Positions 1-7,641 of a DNA stretch of 64,000 bases are shown piece after piece. The notes under the pieces were generated by a model that was given only the letters and a program-made list of their open reading frames with translations, ran no database searches and was not told the DNA's origin. This stretch comes from Maricaulis sp. (GTDB taxonomy: Bacteria > Pseudomonadota > Alphaproteobacteria > Caulobacterales > Maricaulaceae): the NCBI RefSeq assembly GCF_017642925.1, contig NZ_JAEPOL010000003.1, positions 185,448 to 249,447 of the forward strand, read 5' to 3'. The translations under genes and the position numbers were made by a program. Position 1 is the stretch's first letter. The number at the start of each line of letters is the position of its first letter.

Positions 1-1
1 A

Positions 2-916
2 ACGCTTGGCCGAGTCCGGGATATTCTGTCGCTGCCTCCGGCTGCGGATACTGAAGATGAGAATCTTCCTGGCACAATGGATGAGATTTTGATGCGGATG
101 GCGGTCTCGCCTCATCCGCTGGTGAGCGCCGCTGCTTTCCGCATTGCTCAAAAGGCAGAGAAGGAACGCTCTGGTGTGATCTCCTCGGCGCAATCGAACA
201 CGCATTTTCTCGATAGCCCGAAAATTCGTGACAGCCTGGCCAAGTCAGACTTCCGCTTCTCCGATCTCAAAACCGCCGATGCGCCGACGACGATTTATCT
301 GGTGCTGCCGCTCGATCGTCTCTCGACGTTCAATCGCTGGCTTCGGTTGATGATCTCAAGCGCCATGATCGATCTGACCCGCACCCCTGCGAAGTCGGAC
401 GCTGAGCCGGTGCGCGTTATTCTGGATGAGTTTGCAGCCCTCGAAAGGCTCAAGATTATTGAGACGGCCTTCGGGACGATGGCGGGCCTCGGTGTGCAGC
501 TCTGGGCGGTTACGCAAGACCTCTCCCAGCTCATGCGCCTGTATGGCGATAAGGGCTGGCAGACATTCGTCAGCAATGCGGGCGTGTTTCAGTATTTTGG
601 AAGCCGCGACTATGAGACGGCGAAATACGCGGAACATTTGACCGGCATGACGACAATGAAAAAGCGGTCCATCAGCTTCGGATCGTCCTCATCGGCAACC
701 ACGTCTTACCCGAGTAGCTCATCCACTACGGGCCATTCGAAAACTATCTCGTACGATGATGTGCAGCGTCCGCTGGCTTATGCAGATGAGATGATGACTC
801 TTCACCGCGATTTGCAGATTCTCTTCGTGGAGAACAACTATCCAATCATCGCTCGAAAACACTGGTGGTTTCGTCATGTGCAGGCCAGCAAGCCTGTGAA
901 ACCTAAATCCTCATAG
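2..916 (+). CDS. Type IV coupling protein (VirD4/TraG/TraD family), 5'-truncated by window edge
   Basis: The frame is open from base 2, so the ATG at 77 given in the track is internal and the gene starts outside the window. The protein carries a Walker B motif (VILDEFA) followed by a region typical of T4SS coupling ATPases (LWAVTQDLSQL, then QYFGSRDYETA). Coupling proteins sit in the inner membrane as hexamers and hand relaxosome DNA to the conjugative channel. The C-terminal tail is Ser/Thr-rich and ends in basic residues. With ardA, hipBA and a serine recombinase downstream, it marks the region as an integrated conjugative or mobilisable element. Only the C-terminal part of the ATPase is visible; family call is firm, the exact subfamily (TraG versus TraD) is not. 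Confidence 0.85.
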   Translation, partial: TLGRVRDILSLPPAADTEDENLPGTMDEILMRMAVSPHPLVSAAAFRIAQKAEKERSGVISSAQSNTHFLDSPKIRDSLAKSDFRFSDLKTADAPTTIYLVLPLDRLSTFNRWLRLMISSAMIDLTRTPAKSDAEPVRVILDEFAALERLKIIETAFGTMAGLGVQLWAVTQDLSQLMRLYGDKGWQTFVSNAGVFQYFGSRDYETAKYAEHLTGMTTMKKRSISFGSSSSATTSYPSSSSTTGHSKTISYDDVQRPLAYADEMMTLHRDLQILFVENNYPIIARKHWWFRHVQASKPVKPKSS

Positions 917-1049
917 CATCGCAGCCTTTACGGATACGCGGCGCTGAACCGAACCGATCGACACCCATTGCCTGAAAATTGTGTGGCGGGACAGGCGAGG
1001 TGCTCGAACGGTTCGGTCGCCGCAATTACAAACGTAAAGGAGCGACGCG

Positions 1050-1250
1050 ATGTCTCTTCAAATCATTTCAAAGGCGGAAGCTGCCCGCATGCCGATAGCG
1101 CAGCTTCGAGCGCTGCATCAATTGCTCGCTGAAGAGCTGGCAAATAGCGAATGCGATTCAGAGCTTGCTCAAGCGATTGCGCACAATCTGCATATCGTCA
1201 TCAACGAGCTTAGTGCTCGAAATCGGCTGAGCCGTCTGCCACGGCTTTAG
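1050..1250 (+). CDS. Small hypothetical protein (66 aa)
   Basis: The gene starts with ATG 12 bases after a good ribosome binding site (AAAGGAG) and encodes a helical, leucine- and alanine-rich 66-aa protein with no membrane segment. It sits between the coupling protein and hipBA in the same orientation. I do not recognise the family. A separate short leader of about 130 bases precedes it, holding a loose CCGAACCG/CGGTTCGG inverted repeat. It is probably cargo or an accessory gene of the mobile element. Confidence 0.6.
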   Translation: MSLQIISKAEAARMPIAQLRALHQLLAEELANSECDSELAQAIAHNLHIVINELSARNRLSRLPRL

Positions 1251-1319
1251 CTGCTCTTTCGATTGGGTCGCCCGGCAGAGAGCGGGGCGACCTGGTAGCA
1301 TGGGCCTCAAGTCAGACTC

Positions 1320-1420
1320 TTATGATCCATTTATCATATTTTGGTTTTATGATGATTGGATCATAATCGAGCTTTATGCCCTAAAGATCATATTGACATT
1401 TTATGAGTTTTAGATCATAA
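1320..1420 (+). promoter_or_regulatory. hipBA promoter with four tandem 20-bp operators
   Basis: Four inverted repeats of the form TTATGAT-N6-ATCATAA lie at 1320-1339, 1347-1366, 1374-1393 and 1401-1420, exactly 27 bp apart centre to centre. The second is perfect, the fourth has one mismatch, the first is imperfect at the outermost pair, and the third is the most degenerate. A promoter TTGACA (1393-1398), 17-bp spacer, CATAAT (1416-1421) lies within the last repeats, so bound HipB would cover both hexamers. Autorepression by HipB is known for E. coli hipBA; its use of these sites is inferred. Confidence 0.8.
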
Positions 1421-1439
1421 TTCTGTTAAAGGAGTCGCC

Positions 1440-1691
1440 ATGCAAAAAATAATCCGTTCTCCAAAAGATTTTGGTCAACTGATCCGCCATGTACGTAAGC
1501 AGGCGGGGATGACCCAAAGCCAGCTCGCCGTTCGTAGTGGGGTCTGGCAGGAAACCATTTCCAAGATTGAGAACGGCCATGCGGGCTCAAAGCTGGAGAC
1601 AATCTTCGAGATTCTGGCCGCCCTTGATCTGGAGATTACAGGGCAAGAACGCTCGAAAGGATCAACAGACGATTTTGAGGATATGTTCTGA
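1440..1691 (+). CDS. hipB: HipB-like antitoxin, XRE-family HTH (83 aa)
   Basis: This is a short Xre/Cro-type DNA-binding protein: residues about 10-65 form the HTH (FGQLIRHVRKQAGMTQSQLA, then SKIENGHAGSKLETIFEIL). The size matches HipB antitoxins (about 80-90 aa), and an acidic C-terminal tail follows. The start is supported by AAAGGAG six bases upstream. Its stop overlaps the start of hipA by one base, so the pair is translationally coupled. As in known HipAB modules, it should dimerise, repress its own promoter through the operators just upstream, and hold HipA inactive. Confidence 0.9.
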   Translation: MQKIIRSPKDFGQLIRHVRKQAGMTQSQLAVRSGVWQETISKIENGHAGSKLETIFEILAALDLEITGQERSKGSTDDFEDMF

Positions 1692-2992
1692 TGGGGCGGC
1701 GTCGAAGCTACATACCGCTCAATATCTTTCTCAACAATCGGCTTGTTGGACAGATGGAACGTCAAAAGGGCGGCGCGATCAATTTTCAATATGCCAGGGA
1801 GTGGCTCGATTGGGATACGAGCATGCCCATTTCTCTGTCACTGCCGCTGACACAAGATCGCTACACAGGCGGCGCTGTTCTCGCCGTATTTGAAAACCTC
1901 TTGCCGGACAATGAAGCCATTCTACGCCGTGTTGCCGAACGCACGGGTGCGCAAGGCACGGACGCTTACAGCATGCTCTCGGCAATCGGGAGAGATTGTG
2001 TGGGAGCCCTGCAATTCGTTCCAGAAGGTGAGGATTCCACGCCTTCTGAAAAAATCGAAGGCCGTCCCCTGACGGATGCACAGATAGGCAATCTGCTTCA
2101 AAACCTTGATGTCAGTCCTCTTGGCATCCGACCAGAAAATGACTTCAGGATTTCGATTGCTGGGGCGCAGGAGAAAACAGCGCTTCTCTTCCATGAAGGG
2201 CAATGGATGGAACCAGTTGGCACAACACCAACAACCCACATTATCAAGCCGCAGATTGGCAAGCTGCCCAACGGCATGGATTTATCCAATAGTGTCGAGA
2301 ACGAGTTCGTATGCCTGAAGCTGATGGAAAATTTCGGACTGCGGGTTGCCAAGGCGGAGATACAAACATTTGCTAAACAAAAAGCGCTTGTCGTGGAGCG
2401 CTTCGATCGACTTTGGACGCGCAATAAGCGCCTGATACGCTTGCCGCAGGAGGATTGTTGCCAGGCGCTGTCTGTCCCACCTACGCAGAAATACGAAAAT
2501 GTCGGCGGGCCGGGCATCCCCGCGATAATGGAATTGCTACGCGCCAGCGACGAGCCGAATAAAGATCAACGCGACTTCTTCAAAGCGAACATCCTTTTTT
2601 GGCTGATTGGTGCCACGGATGGCCATGCGAAGAATTTCAGCATCAATATTTTGCCCGGCGGACGGTTCCGTATGTCGCCGCTTTACGATGTCCTGACAGC
2701 AGAGCCGGAATATGCCGCGAACCGCATTCGCCGTAAGGATTACAAACTAGCGATGAAGTGGGGAAAGTCGCGTCACTATAAAATCACTGATATACGCGCT
2801 CACCATATTCAAGAAACCGGCTTAGAGTCCGGTTTGTCCAGAGAGGCCATACAGGAAGTCATTCAAGAAATTTTGGATGACGCCGCACCTGCCCTTGAAA
2901 AAACAATTCGCGCGCTGCCGAAATCATTTCCGCAAGTGCTCATTGATGCGCTGTCCGGTGCCATCGAAAGCCGGTGTAAAATCCTTCAATAG
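1691..2992 (+). CDS. hipA: HipA toxin, Ser/Thr kinase (433 aa)
   Basis: This is a full-length HipA, near the 440 aa of the E. coli protein. Visible signatures are the P-loop-like SIAGAQEKTALL (Ser155, matching the autophosphorylated Ser150 of E. coli), THIIKP, VVERFDR, and the catalytic segment GATDGHAKNFS with Asp310 and Asn315, followed by SPLYD with Asp333 (E. coli Asp309, Asn314, Asp332). HipA phosphorylates glutamyl-tRNA synthetase in E. coli, causing growth arrest and persistence. All key residues are present, so the toxin looks active. In this setting it likely stabilises the mobile element. Gene is coupled to hipB by a one-base overlap. Confidence 0.92.
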   Translation: MGRRRSYIPLNIFLNNRLVGQMERQKGGAINFQYAREWLDWDTSMPISLSLPLTQDRYTGGAVLAVFENLLPDNEAILRRVAERTGAQGTDAYSMLSAIGRDCVGALQFVPEGEDSTPSEKIEGRPLTDAQIGNLLQNLDVSPLGIRPENDFRISIAGAQEKTALLFHEGQWMEPVGTTPTTHIIKPQIGKLPNGMDLSNSVENEFVCLKLMENFGLRVAKAEIQTFAKQKALVVERFDRLWTRNKRLIRLPQEDCCQALSVPPTQKYENVGGPGIPAIMELLRASDEPNKDQRDFFKANILFWLIGATDGHAKNFSINILPGGRFRMSPLYDVLTAEPEYAANRIRRKDYKLAMKWGKSRHYKITDIRAHHIQETGLESGLSREAIQEVIQEILDDAAPALEKTIRALPKSFPQVLIDALSGAIESRCKILQ

Positions 2993-3026
2993 AAAATCGC
3001 GGTATAGGAGCGATGTCACGTCCAGC

Positions 3027-3527
3027 TTATAGCTGGACGATCCATTGACGATTGCCGAGTTCCAGTTCGGTGACTTCACCGCCCAGGCGCATGTCGCGGG
3101 CAAAGGCCTCGACATCGAAATAGTAGCGCAGGCTTTCCGGTAGCTGGTCAAGAAGCCCGGTGCTCTCGACGTAATCCTCGGCGAATTCGAGAAGCGTGCC
3201 TTCAAAGAGCATCACTTCGTCCAGGCGATCGATGATCTCTTCCGGCGCGATACATTCGTATCCAGCGAGGTATATGGCGCGGGCGGCCTCGTCTTCGTCG
3301 AGGTCTTCAAATTGATCGAACCATAGAGGCAGATTTGCTTGGTTCACGCCGATTGCTTTGAACAGCTCGTAATTGTCGCCATCAATGAACTGAATCTCAT
3401 ATTCTTCGACGGGATCGCCGTACTCGTTGCGATGTCGCGATGCTTTTTCGCGGTACTCATTGAGCGTTTTGAAATAGAAGCCCACCGCTGAAATGTCGTA
3501 GGGCGTAGCATGATAAATGTTGGGCAT
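3027..3527 (-). CDS. ardA: ArdA-like antirestriction protein (166 aa)
   Basis: The protein is strongly acidic and opens with MPNIYHATPYDISA, then shows the ArdA pattern of a small alpha/beta N-domain followed by acidic repeats (WFDQFEDLDEDEAARAIYL, YFDVEAFARDM near the C-terminus). ArdA proteins mimic bent B-DNA and block type I restriction enzymes during conjugative entry. The track start (18 codons upstream) is rejected in favour of this ATG because AAAGGAGG lies directly upstream of it. The length of 166 aa agrees with the family. A large hairpin lies 35 bases upstream of the start. A short GTCCAGC/GCTGGAC stem covers the stop codon and may serve as a terminator shared with hipA. Confidence 0.88.
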   Translation of the reverse strand: MPNIYHATPYDISAVGFYFKTLNEYREKASRHRNEYGDPVEEYEIQFIDGDNYELFKAIGVNQANLPLWFDQFEDLDEDEAARAIYLAGYECIAPEEIIDRLDEVMLFEGTLLEFAEDYVESTGLLDQLPESLRYYFDVEAFARDMRLGGEVTELELGNRQWIVQL

Positions 3528-3561
3528 ATTGTCCTCCTTTGCTTTGAACGCAGGAGGCTCG

Positions 3562-3643
3562 GGCGACTGGAACAAAGGCACGCTGCAACTGCCTTCACGG
3601 TCACTGGTGCGGAAGGTCGGTTGCAGTGGGCCTGCCAGTCGCC
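3562..3643 (-). promoter_or_regulatory. 82-nt imperfect hairpin upstream of ardA (candidate ssDNA promoter or leader structure)
   Basis: Nested complementary segments fold the whole stretch into one long hairpin: GGCGACTGG (3562) with CCAGTCGCC (3643), AGGC with GCCT, CTGCAAC with GTTGCAG, and CCTTC with GAAGG, leaving small internal loops and a 15-nt apical loop. About 25 bp are paired. Conjugative plasmids such as F and ColIb-P9 carry comparable imperfect hairpins (Frpo, ssi) near leading-region genes including ardA, which act as promoters in single-stranded DNA. That role here is inferred from position and shape; a transcript-level attenuator is the alternative. Confidence 0.6.
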
Positions 3644-3713
3644 ACGGATGCGGTTATCTCAAAGCGGAGGACGGTTTTGCCCAGGCTCGGATGCCTCGGC
3701 TGACAGGAGGCGT

Positions 3714-4316
3714 TCAGGCTTTTCGTAGCGTTTGCTTACATGCCTCGAACATCATCGTCATATGATTGCGCCGGGTCGAACCCAATCGCTTCATAGCTTC
3801 ATCGTCTTTGAGGGCACGGTCGAGTTCAATGTCGCGGAAACGGTCATAGACCAATGCCGTAAGAAACACCGATTTGAAGCTTCCTGTAGGCAGGCCGCGT
3901 TGCTCTGTTCTGAGATGCCGGAGTGTGCGGAGCAGCATGGGGCGCGGCTGGACGAGCGGAAGAAACTCGCACGCTGAACAAAGGCGTCTGTTGCCGAGAA
4001 GGGCTGTTCCTGGGCCATCGACGCTTTCGAACGACTCTCTGATTTCAGACGGACAGTCGAATACGCAAGTGTGAAGGCGCTGCCAAAGCGGATCGTCATC
4101 ATCAGGCCAGTCAAGCGGTAGGCCAGTCTGATGGAATAGCGCGTCAGACCGGGCAATCATGTCGCGCAGTTTGCGCATGGTTTCGGCGGCTGATCGCACA
4201 GAAATACCTGCATTCTCACTGGCAATCGGCACAGAAAAGTTTGAGCAAACCGCCCAAAGGAGCGCTTCGACTTGTTCATTGCTCAGTTTTGAGCGGGCGA
4301 TGTAACGGTTTGCCAT
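3714..4316 (-). CDS. Hypothetical protein, possible DNA-binding N-terminus (200 aa)
   Basis: I do not recognise this family. The N-terminus (LSNEQVEALLWAVCSNFSVP, then AENAGISVRSAAETMRKL) reads like a helix-turn-helix in which a resting or transposase-type regulator scans a repeated element; the middle holds RLCSACEFLP, a single CxxC, and the C-terminus is basic. There is no clear ribosome binding site in front of the ATG, which is preceded by an A+T-rich stretch. It lies alone on the minus strand between ardA and the recombinase pair, so it is probably an element-encoded accessory or regulatory gene. Confidence 0.6.
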   Translation of the reverse strand: MANRYIARSKLSNEQVEALLWAVCSNFSVPIASENAGISVRSAAETMRKLRDMIARSDALFHQTGLPLDWPDDDDPLWQRLHTCVFDCPSEIRESFESVDGPGTALLGNRRLCSACEFLPLVQPRPMLLRTLRHLRTEQRGLPTGSFKSVFLTALVYDRFRDIELDRALKDDEAMKRLGSTRRNHMTMMFEACKQTLRKA

Positions 4317-4561
4317 AGAAAATATTATTTAATCTCAGAGGATTAACCTACTCTTCTTCCTCTGATCAGGACAGGTAATTGTCGCATCGCAATAAGCACC
4401 GCATTTTGAGTTCGAACATTGCGAAACGGTGCTTTTATGCCGGAAAAGTTATGCACAAAAAGGGCTGAAAGCCCTGAAAATGCTGGACTCTTTAATCCGT
4501 ATACGGCATAATAAAAATAGAGCCCCCTTCGCGTGCGTGAGACACAAGAAAGGAGTTCAGG

Positions 4562-4858
4562 ATGCCAGACGATCAAAAGAACATCCTGCAATCGTCAACC
4601 GTTGACGGTTTTAATCAGGAGGCTCGCAAGGTTCGTTTCGATCCTGAAGCGTACGCTCACCACATTGCACAACTCGACCTCACCGAGACGCAGAAGCTTA
4701 CGCTCATGCGAACTGTTTGGGACCTTATGGTTCTGTTCGTGGATGCTGGCTTCGGAATCGATGGGCCGACTCTGGCAATGGCTGATAAAGAAAACCAAGA
4801 GGCTGAACGCGAGGACAAACCGCGCAAGCAGCTCGAAACGCCGGAGAGCACACCATGA
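4562..4858 (+). CDS. Small protein preceding the large serine recombinase (98 aa)
   Basis: The ATG follows a good Shine-Dalgarno (AAAGGAG, seven bases). The product has an N-terminal acidic portion, a central helical hydrophobic stretch (TQKLTLMRTVWDLMVLFVDAGFGID) and a charged C-terminus (KENQEAEREDKPRK). Its stop overlaps the recombinase start by four bases (ATGA), so the two are translationally coupled. Small genes coupled to recombinases often encode directionality factors or regulators; that role is a guess from position only. The hydrophobic stretch is too amphipathic to call a membrane span. Confidence 0.7.
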   Translation: MPDDQKNILQSSTVDGFNQEARKVRFDPEAYAHHIAQLDLTETQKLTLMRTVWDLMVLFVDAGFGIDGPTLAMADKENQEAEREDKPRKQLETPESTP

Positions 4859-6513
4859 TGAATCTAACGAACAAGAAAAGCGAAACCGGCGGAATCGCAG
4901 TGATCTATTGCCGGGTGTCGAACGTCAAACAGACGACGCGCGGCGATGGCCTTGGAAGCCAAGAAACACGTTGCCGGGAATATGCTGGCTACAAGGGCTA
5001 TCGCGTAGAGCAGGTCTTTACAGATGATATGAGCGGCGGCGTCGCTGATCGTCCTGGCATGATGGAGATGCTGGACTGGCTTAAAGAACACCATGCAGAA
5101 AATCCGGTTGTCATCATCGACGATGTGTCGCGTCTCGCACGGGGGCTGGACGCGCATATTCGATTGAGAACGGCAATCGGTGGCGCGGGAGGCCGGTTGG
5201 AAAGCCCATCGATCGAATTTGGGGAGGACTCAGATTCGGTGCTGGTGGAAAACCTTCTGGCCTCGGTGTCGCAACACCAAAGACAAAAGAACGCGGAGCA
5301 AACCACGAACCGCATGCGCGCTCGCGCGATGAACGGTTACTGGGTGTTTGCAGCGCCTAAAGGCTATCGCTTCGAGCGCTCCAACGAAGGCAAGGTTTTG
5401 GTTCGCGATGAGCCTCTAGCCTCAATCGTTCAAGAAGCTCTTGAAGGCTTCGCGTCTGGCCGCTTCGGCACCCAAGCGGAGGTGAAGCGCTATCTCGAAG
5501 CCCAGCCCCTTTTCCCAAAAGATTTGCCGGGCGGATTTATGCGCAACCAGCGTGTGAACGATCTACTCACTCAGCCGCTTTATGCCGGCCTGATCTCAAT
5601 TCCAAAGTGGGGAATTGCGATGCGTGAAGGCCGTCACGAAGCATTGGTCTCTGTCTCGACCTTCGAGAGAATTCAAAAACGACTGGCAAACCCTGACCGT
5701 CAGATCATCCGTAAAGATATGCGGGAAGACTTTCCGCTTCGCGGGGCCGCGCTGTGTGGTGATTGCGATCACCCTCTGACGGCGGCGTGGTCCACGAGCA
5801 AGACCGGCACAAAGCATCCGTACTATCTCTGCTATAACCGTGACTGCGAGAGCCACAGAAAGTCTATCAGACGCGATGCAATCGAAGGGGAGGTCGAAGC
5901 GGCGCTCGCAAGCGTTACGCCTGCCAAGAGCCTGTTTGAGCTAGCGAGAGCGATGCTGAAAGACCTCTGGGATGGTCGTGTCGATCAAGAACAATCACGC
6001 GCGAAAGAAGCTCAAGCGCGTATCAAGGAACTCGACAAGAAGATCGATCAACTCCTCGACCGGATCGTTGATTCTAACTCTTCACGCGTAATCGCGGCTT
6101 ATGAGGCCAAGATCGAAGGATTCGAAAAAGATAAGCTATTGCTTCGGGAACAGACCAATCGTGTAGGCCAAAAACCGCACACCTTCGAGGAGATGTTCGA
6201 ACTCGCCTGCCAATTCCTCGCAAACCCCTATGAAATATGGACAAATGGTACTTTGGCGGTGCGCAAATTGGTGCTGAAAATGGTGTTTCCAGCAGGCATT
6301 ACGTATGATCGGGAAAATGGACTTCGAACCCCAGATTTAGCCTTACCGTTCAAGGTGTTAGGCGGTCTCGATGGGGGTGATTGTAAAATGGCGCACCGGG
6401 GAAGATTCGAACTCCCGACCCCCAGATTCGTAGTCTGGTGCTCTATCCAGCTGAGCTACCGGTGCAGGCCGTATGGCTCCGAGGTCTCAGCCCCGAAGAG
6501 GCGCGGAAACTAG
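4855..6513 (+). CDS. Large serine recombinase / integrase (552 aa as read, C-terminus crosses tRNA)
   Basis: Domains in order: resolvase catalytic domain (residues about 14-150) with the nucleophile in IYCRVSN (Ser22) and the downstream arginine-containing DDVSRLARG; recombinase domain with PKGYRFE; a zinc ribbon (CGDCDHPLTAAW, then YLCYNRDCESH); then a coiled coil (about 365-440). Large serine recombinases integrate and excise phages and ICEs between attP and attB. The reading frame continues through the antisense of the tRNA-Arg gene, giving about 40 terminal residues (HRGRFELPTPRF and on) that are translated tRNA. The native element protein probably ends near FKVLGGLDGG or uses these tRNA-derived codons only when integrated. 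Confidence 0.9.
   Translation: MMNLTNKKSETGGIAVIYCRVSNVKQTTRGDGLGSQETRCREYAGYKGYRVEQVFTDDMSGGVADRPGMMEMLDWLKEHHAENPVVIIDDVSRLARGLDAHIRLRTAIGGAGGRLESPSIEFGEDSDSVLVENLLASVSQHQRQKNAEQTTNRMRARAMNGYWVFAAPKGYRFERSNEGKVLVRDEPLASIVQEALEGFASGRFGTQAEVKRYLEAQPLFPKDLPGGFMRNQRVNDLLTQPLYAGLISIPKWGIAMREGRHEALVSVSTFERIQKRLANPDRQIIRKDMREDFPLRGAALCGDCDHPLTAAWSTSKTGTKHPYYLCYNRDCESHRKSIRRDAIEGEVEAALASVTPAKSLFELARAMLKDLWDGRVDQEQSRAKEAQARIKELDKKIDQLLDRIVDSNSSRVIAAYEAKIEGFEKDKLLLREQTNRVGQKPHTFEEMFELACQFLANPYEIWTNGTLAVRKLVLKMVFPAGITYDRENGLRTPDLALPFKVLGGLDGGDCKMAHRGRFELPTPRFVVWCSIQLSYRCRPYGSEVSAPKRRGN
6389..6465 (-). tRNA. tRNA-Arg(ACG), 77 nt, probable integration target
   Basis: The minus strand folds into a standard cloverleaf: acceptor GCACCGG pairing with CCGGTGC, D-arm AGCTCAGCTGGATAGAGC, anticodon stem CCAGA/TCTGG around CTACGAA (anticodon ACG, read as inosine-CG for Arg), T-arm GGGAGTTCGAATCTTCCC, and an encoded CCA end at 6389-6391. 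The 3' end faces the mobile element, as usual for tRNA-targeted integration, so attR should lie in or next to its T-arm and acceptor. Confidence 0.95.
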
Positions 6514-6575
6514 CCGCGGCTTTCACCGAATGCAAGTCCCGCAAAGCGGCAAATGCACACCCGTGTGCAGCGGCG

Positions 6576-7574
6576 TCATGCCGCCTGTGTGCGGGCTGCG
6601 TGGACGCCGCGCGCCACGGCCCGGGCCAGCGTGTCGGCACAGGCCGATCCCAGCGCCGCAAGGGCCAGTTCGGCACCGCTCTCCGGCAGCGGGCGCGCCG
6701 ATGTCGAGAGGGCAAACACCACATCGCCGTCAAAGGGCGTGTGCACGGGCCGGATCGCGCGGGCCAGACCGTCCTGGGCCATGATGGCCAGGCGCCGGGC
6801 CTGGGCGGGCGTGAGCGCGGCATCGGTCGCCACGACGGCGATGGTCGTGTTCTCGCGCACGCCGGGATTGACCTTGGCCGCGCCCCAGTCGGCCGGTGCC
6901 GCTTGCCAGCCGGCCGGCGGGCGGCCGCCGCCGAACTCGCCGTCGATCTCGTGGGGCCAGGCCCAGTAGACATCGTCCAGACCGGGCATCGTCACCGAGC
7001 CGAAAGCGTTGACGCAGACCAGGGCGCCGACGGTGTAGCCCTCGCCCGTCACCAGGCTGGCACTGCCGGTACCGCCGGGATGTGTGCCGGCCATTGCTCC
7101 GAAGCCGGCGCCGGCGCGGCCGAGGGCGACCGGTCCGGACGACACGGCGGCCAGCGCGTCGCGTCCGAGATCGCGATAGGGCGGACTGGCGCCCCAGGCC
7201 TTGTCGCCGCCATTAGCCAGATCGTAGAGGATGGCCGAGGGCACGACCGGCGAGCGCGGCACGCCGGGCATGTCGAACAGGGCGAAGCCGCGGCCGGACG
7301 CACCGAGTTCAGCGGCGACGCCATCGGCGGCTGCCAGGCCGTAGGACGAGCCGCCGGACAGCACCACCGCATCGACGGCATCGACCAGGGTGTGGGCGTC
7401 CAGGGCGTCGGTTTCGCGTGTACCCGGACCGCCGCCGCGGACATCGACGGCACAGACCGCCCGGCTGTCCGGCAGGATGACGGTGACGCCGGTCTTTGCG
7501 CCCGCGGCCTCGGCCTGGCCGACGGCAATCCCGGAAACATCCGTCAAACTGTTGGTTTTTCCTGGCATCGCCAT
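6576..7574 (-). CDS. P1-family (DmpA/NylC-like) N-terminal nucleophile hydrolase (332 aa)
   Basis: The protein shows the P1 peptidase pattern: TDVSGIAVGQ, VDVRGGGPGTRETD, VLSGGSSYGLAAADG, an internal GRAGAGFGAMAG, and HTPFDGDVVFALST. These enzymes self-cleave to expose an N-terminal Thr or Ser nucleophile; the ENTTI segment at about residues 241-245 matches the NTT of NylC (6-aminohexanoate oligomer hydrolase), where the first Thr is the nucleophile. Function is aminopeptidase or amide hydrolysis, substrate unknown. No signal peptide is seen. An AAGGGG precedes the ATG. It is divergently transcribed from the gamma-glutamyltransferase next door, both being Ntn hydrolases. Confidence 0.85.
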   Translation of the reverse strand: MAMPGKTNSLTDVSGIAVGQAEAAGAKTGVTVILPDSRAVCAVDVRGGGPGTRETDALDAHTLVDAVDAVVLSGGSSYGLAAADGVAAELGASGRGFALFDMPGVPRSPVVPSAILYDLANGGDKAWGASPPYRDLGRDALAAVSSGPVALGRAGAGFGAMAGTHPGGTGSASLVTGEGYTVGALVCVNAFGSVTMPGLDDVYWAWPHEIDGEFGGGRPPAGWQAAPADWGAAKVNPGVRENTTIAVVATDAALTPAQARRLAIMAQDGLARAIRPVHTPFDGDVVFALSTSARPLPESGAELALAALGSACADTLARAVARGVHAARTQAA

Positions 7575-7641
7575 GATCGGCCCCTTACCTGTTGCGAACG
7601 CTGTGTCTATCGTGACCGGAAGAGAATGAGGGGCAAGTCAC

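Noticed and set aside
960-1040. CCGAACCG ... CGGTTCGG inverted repeat upstream of the 66-aa gene
   Set aside because: Eight bases with about 55 bases of spacing and no family or promoter context.
4461-4475. AGGGCT-GAA-AGCCCT hairpin before the 98-aa gene
   Set aside because: Only six pairs; T-run only on the minus strand, where no gene runs into it. Could be chance.
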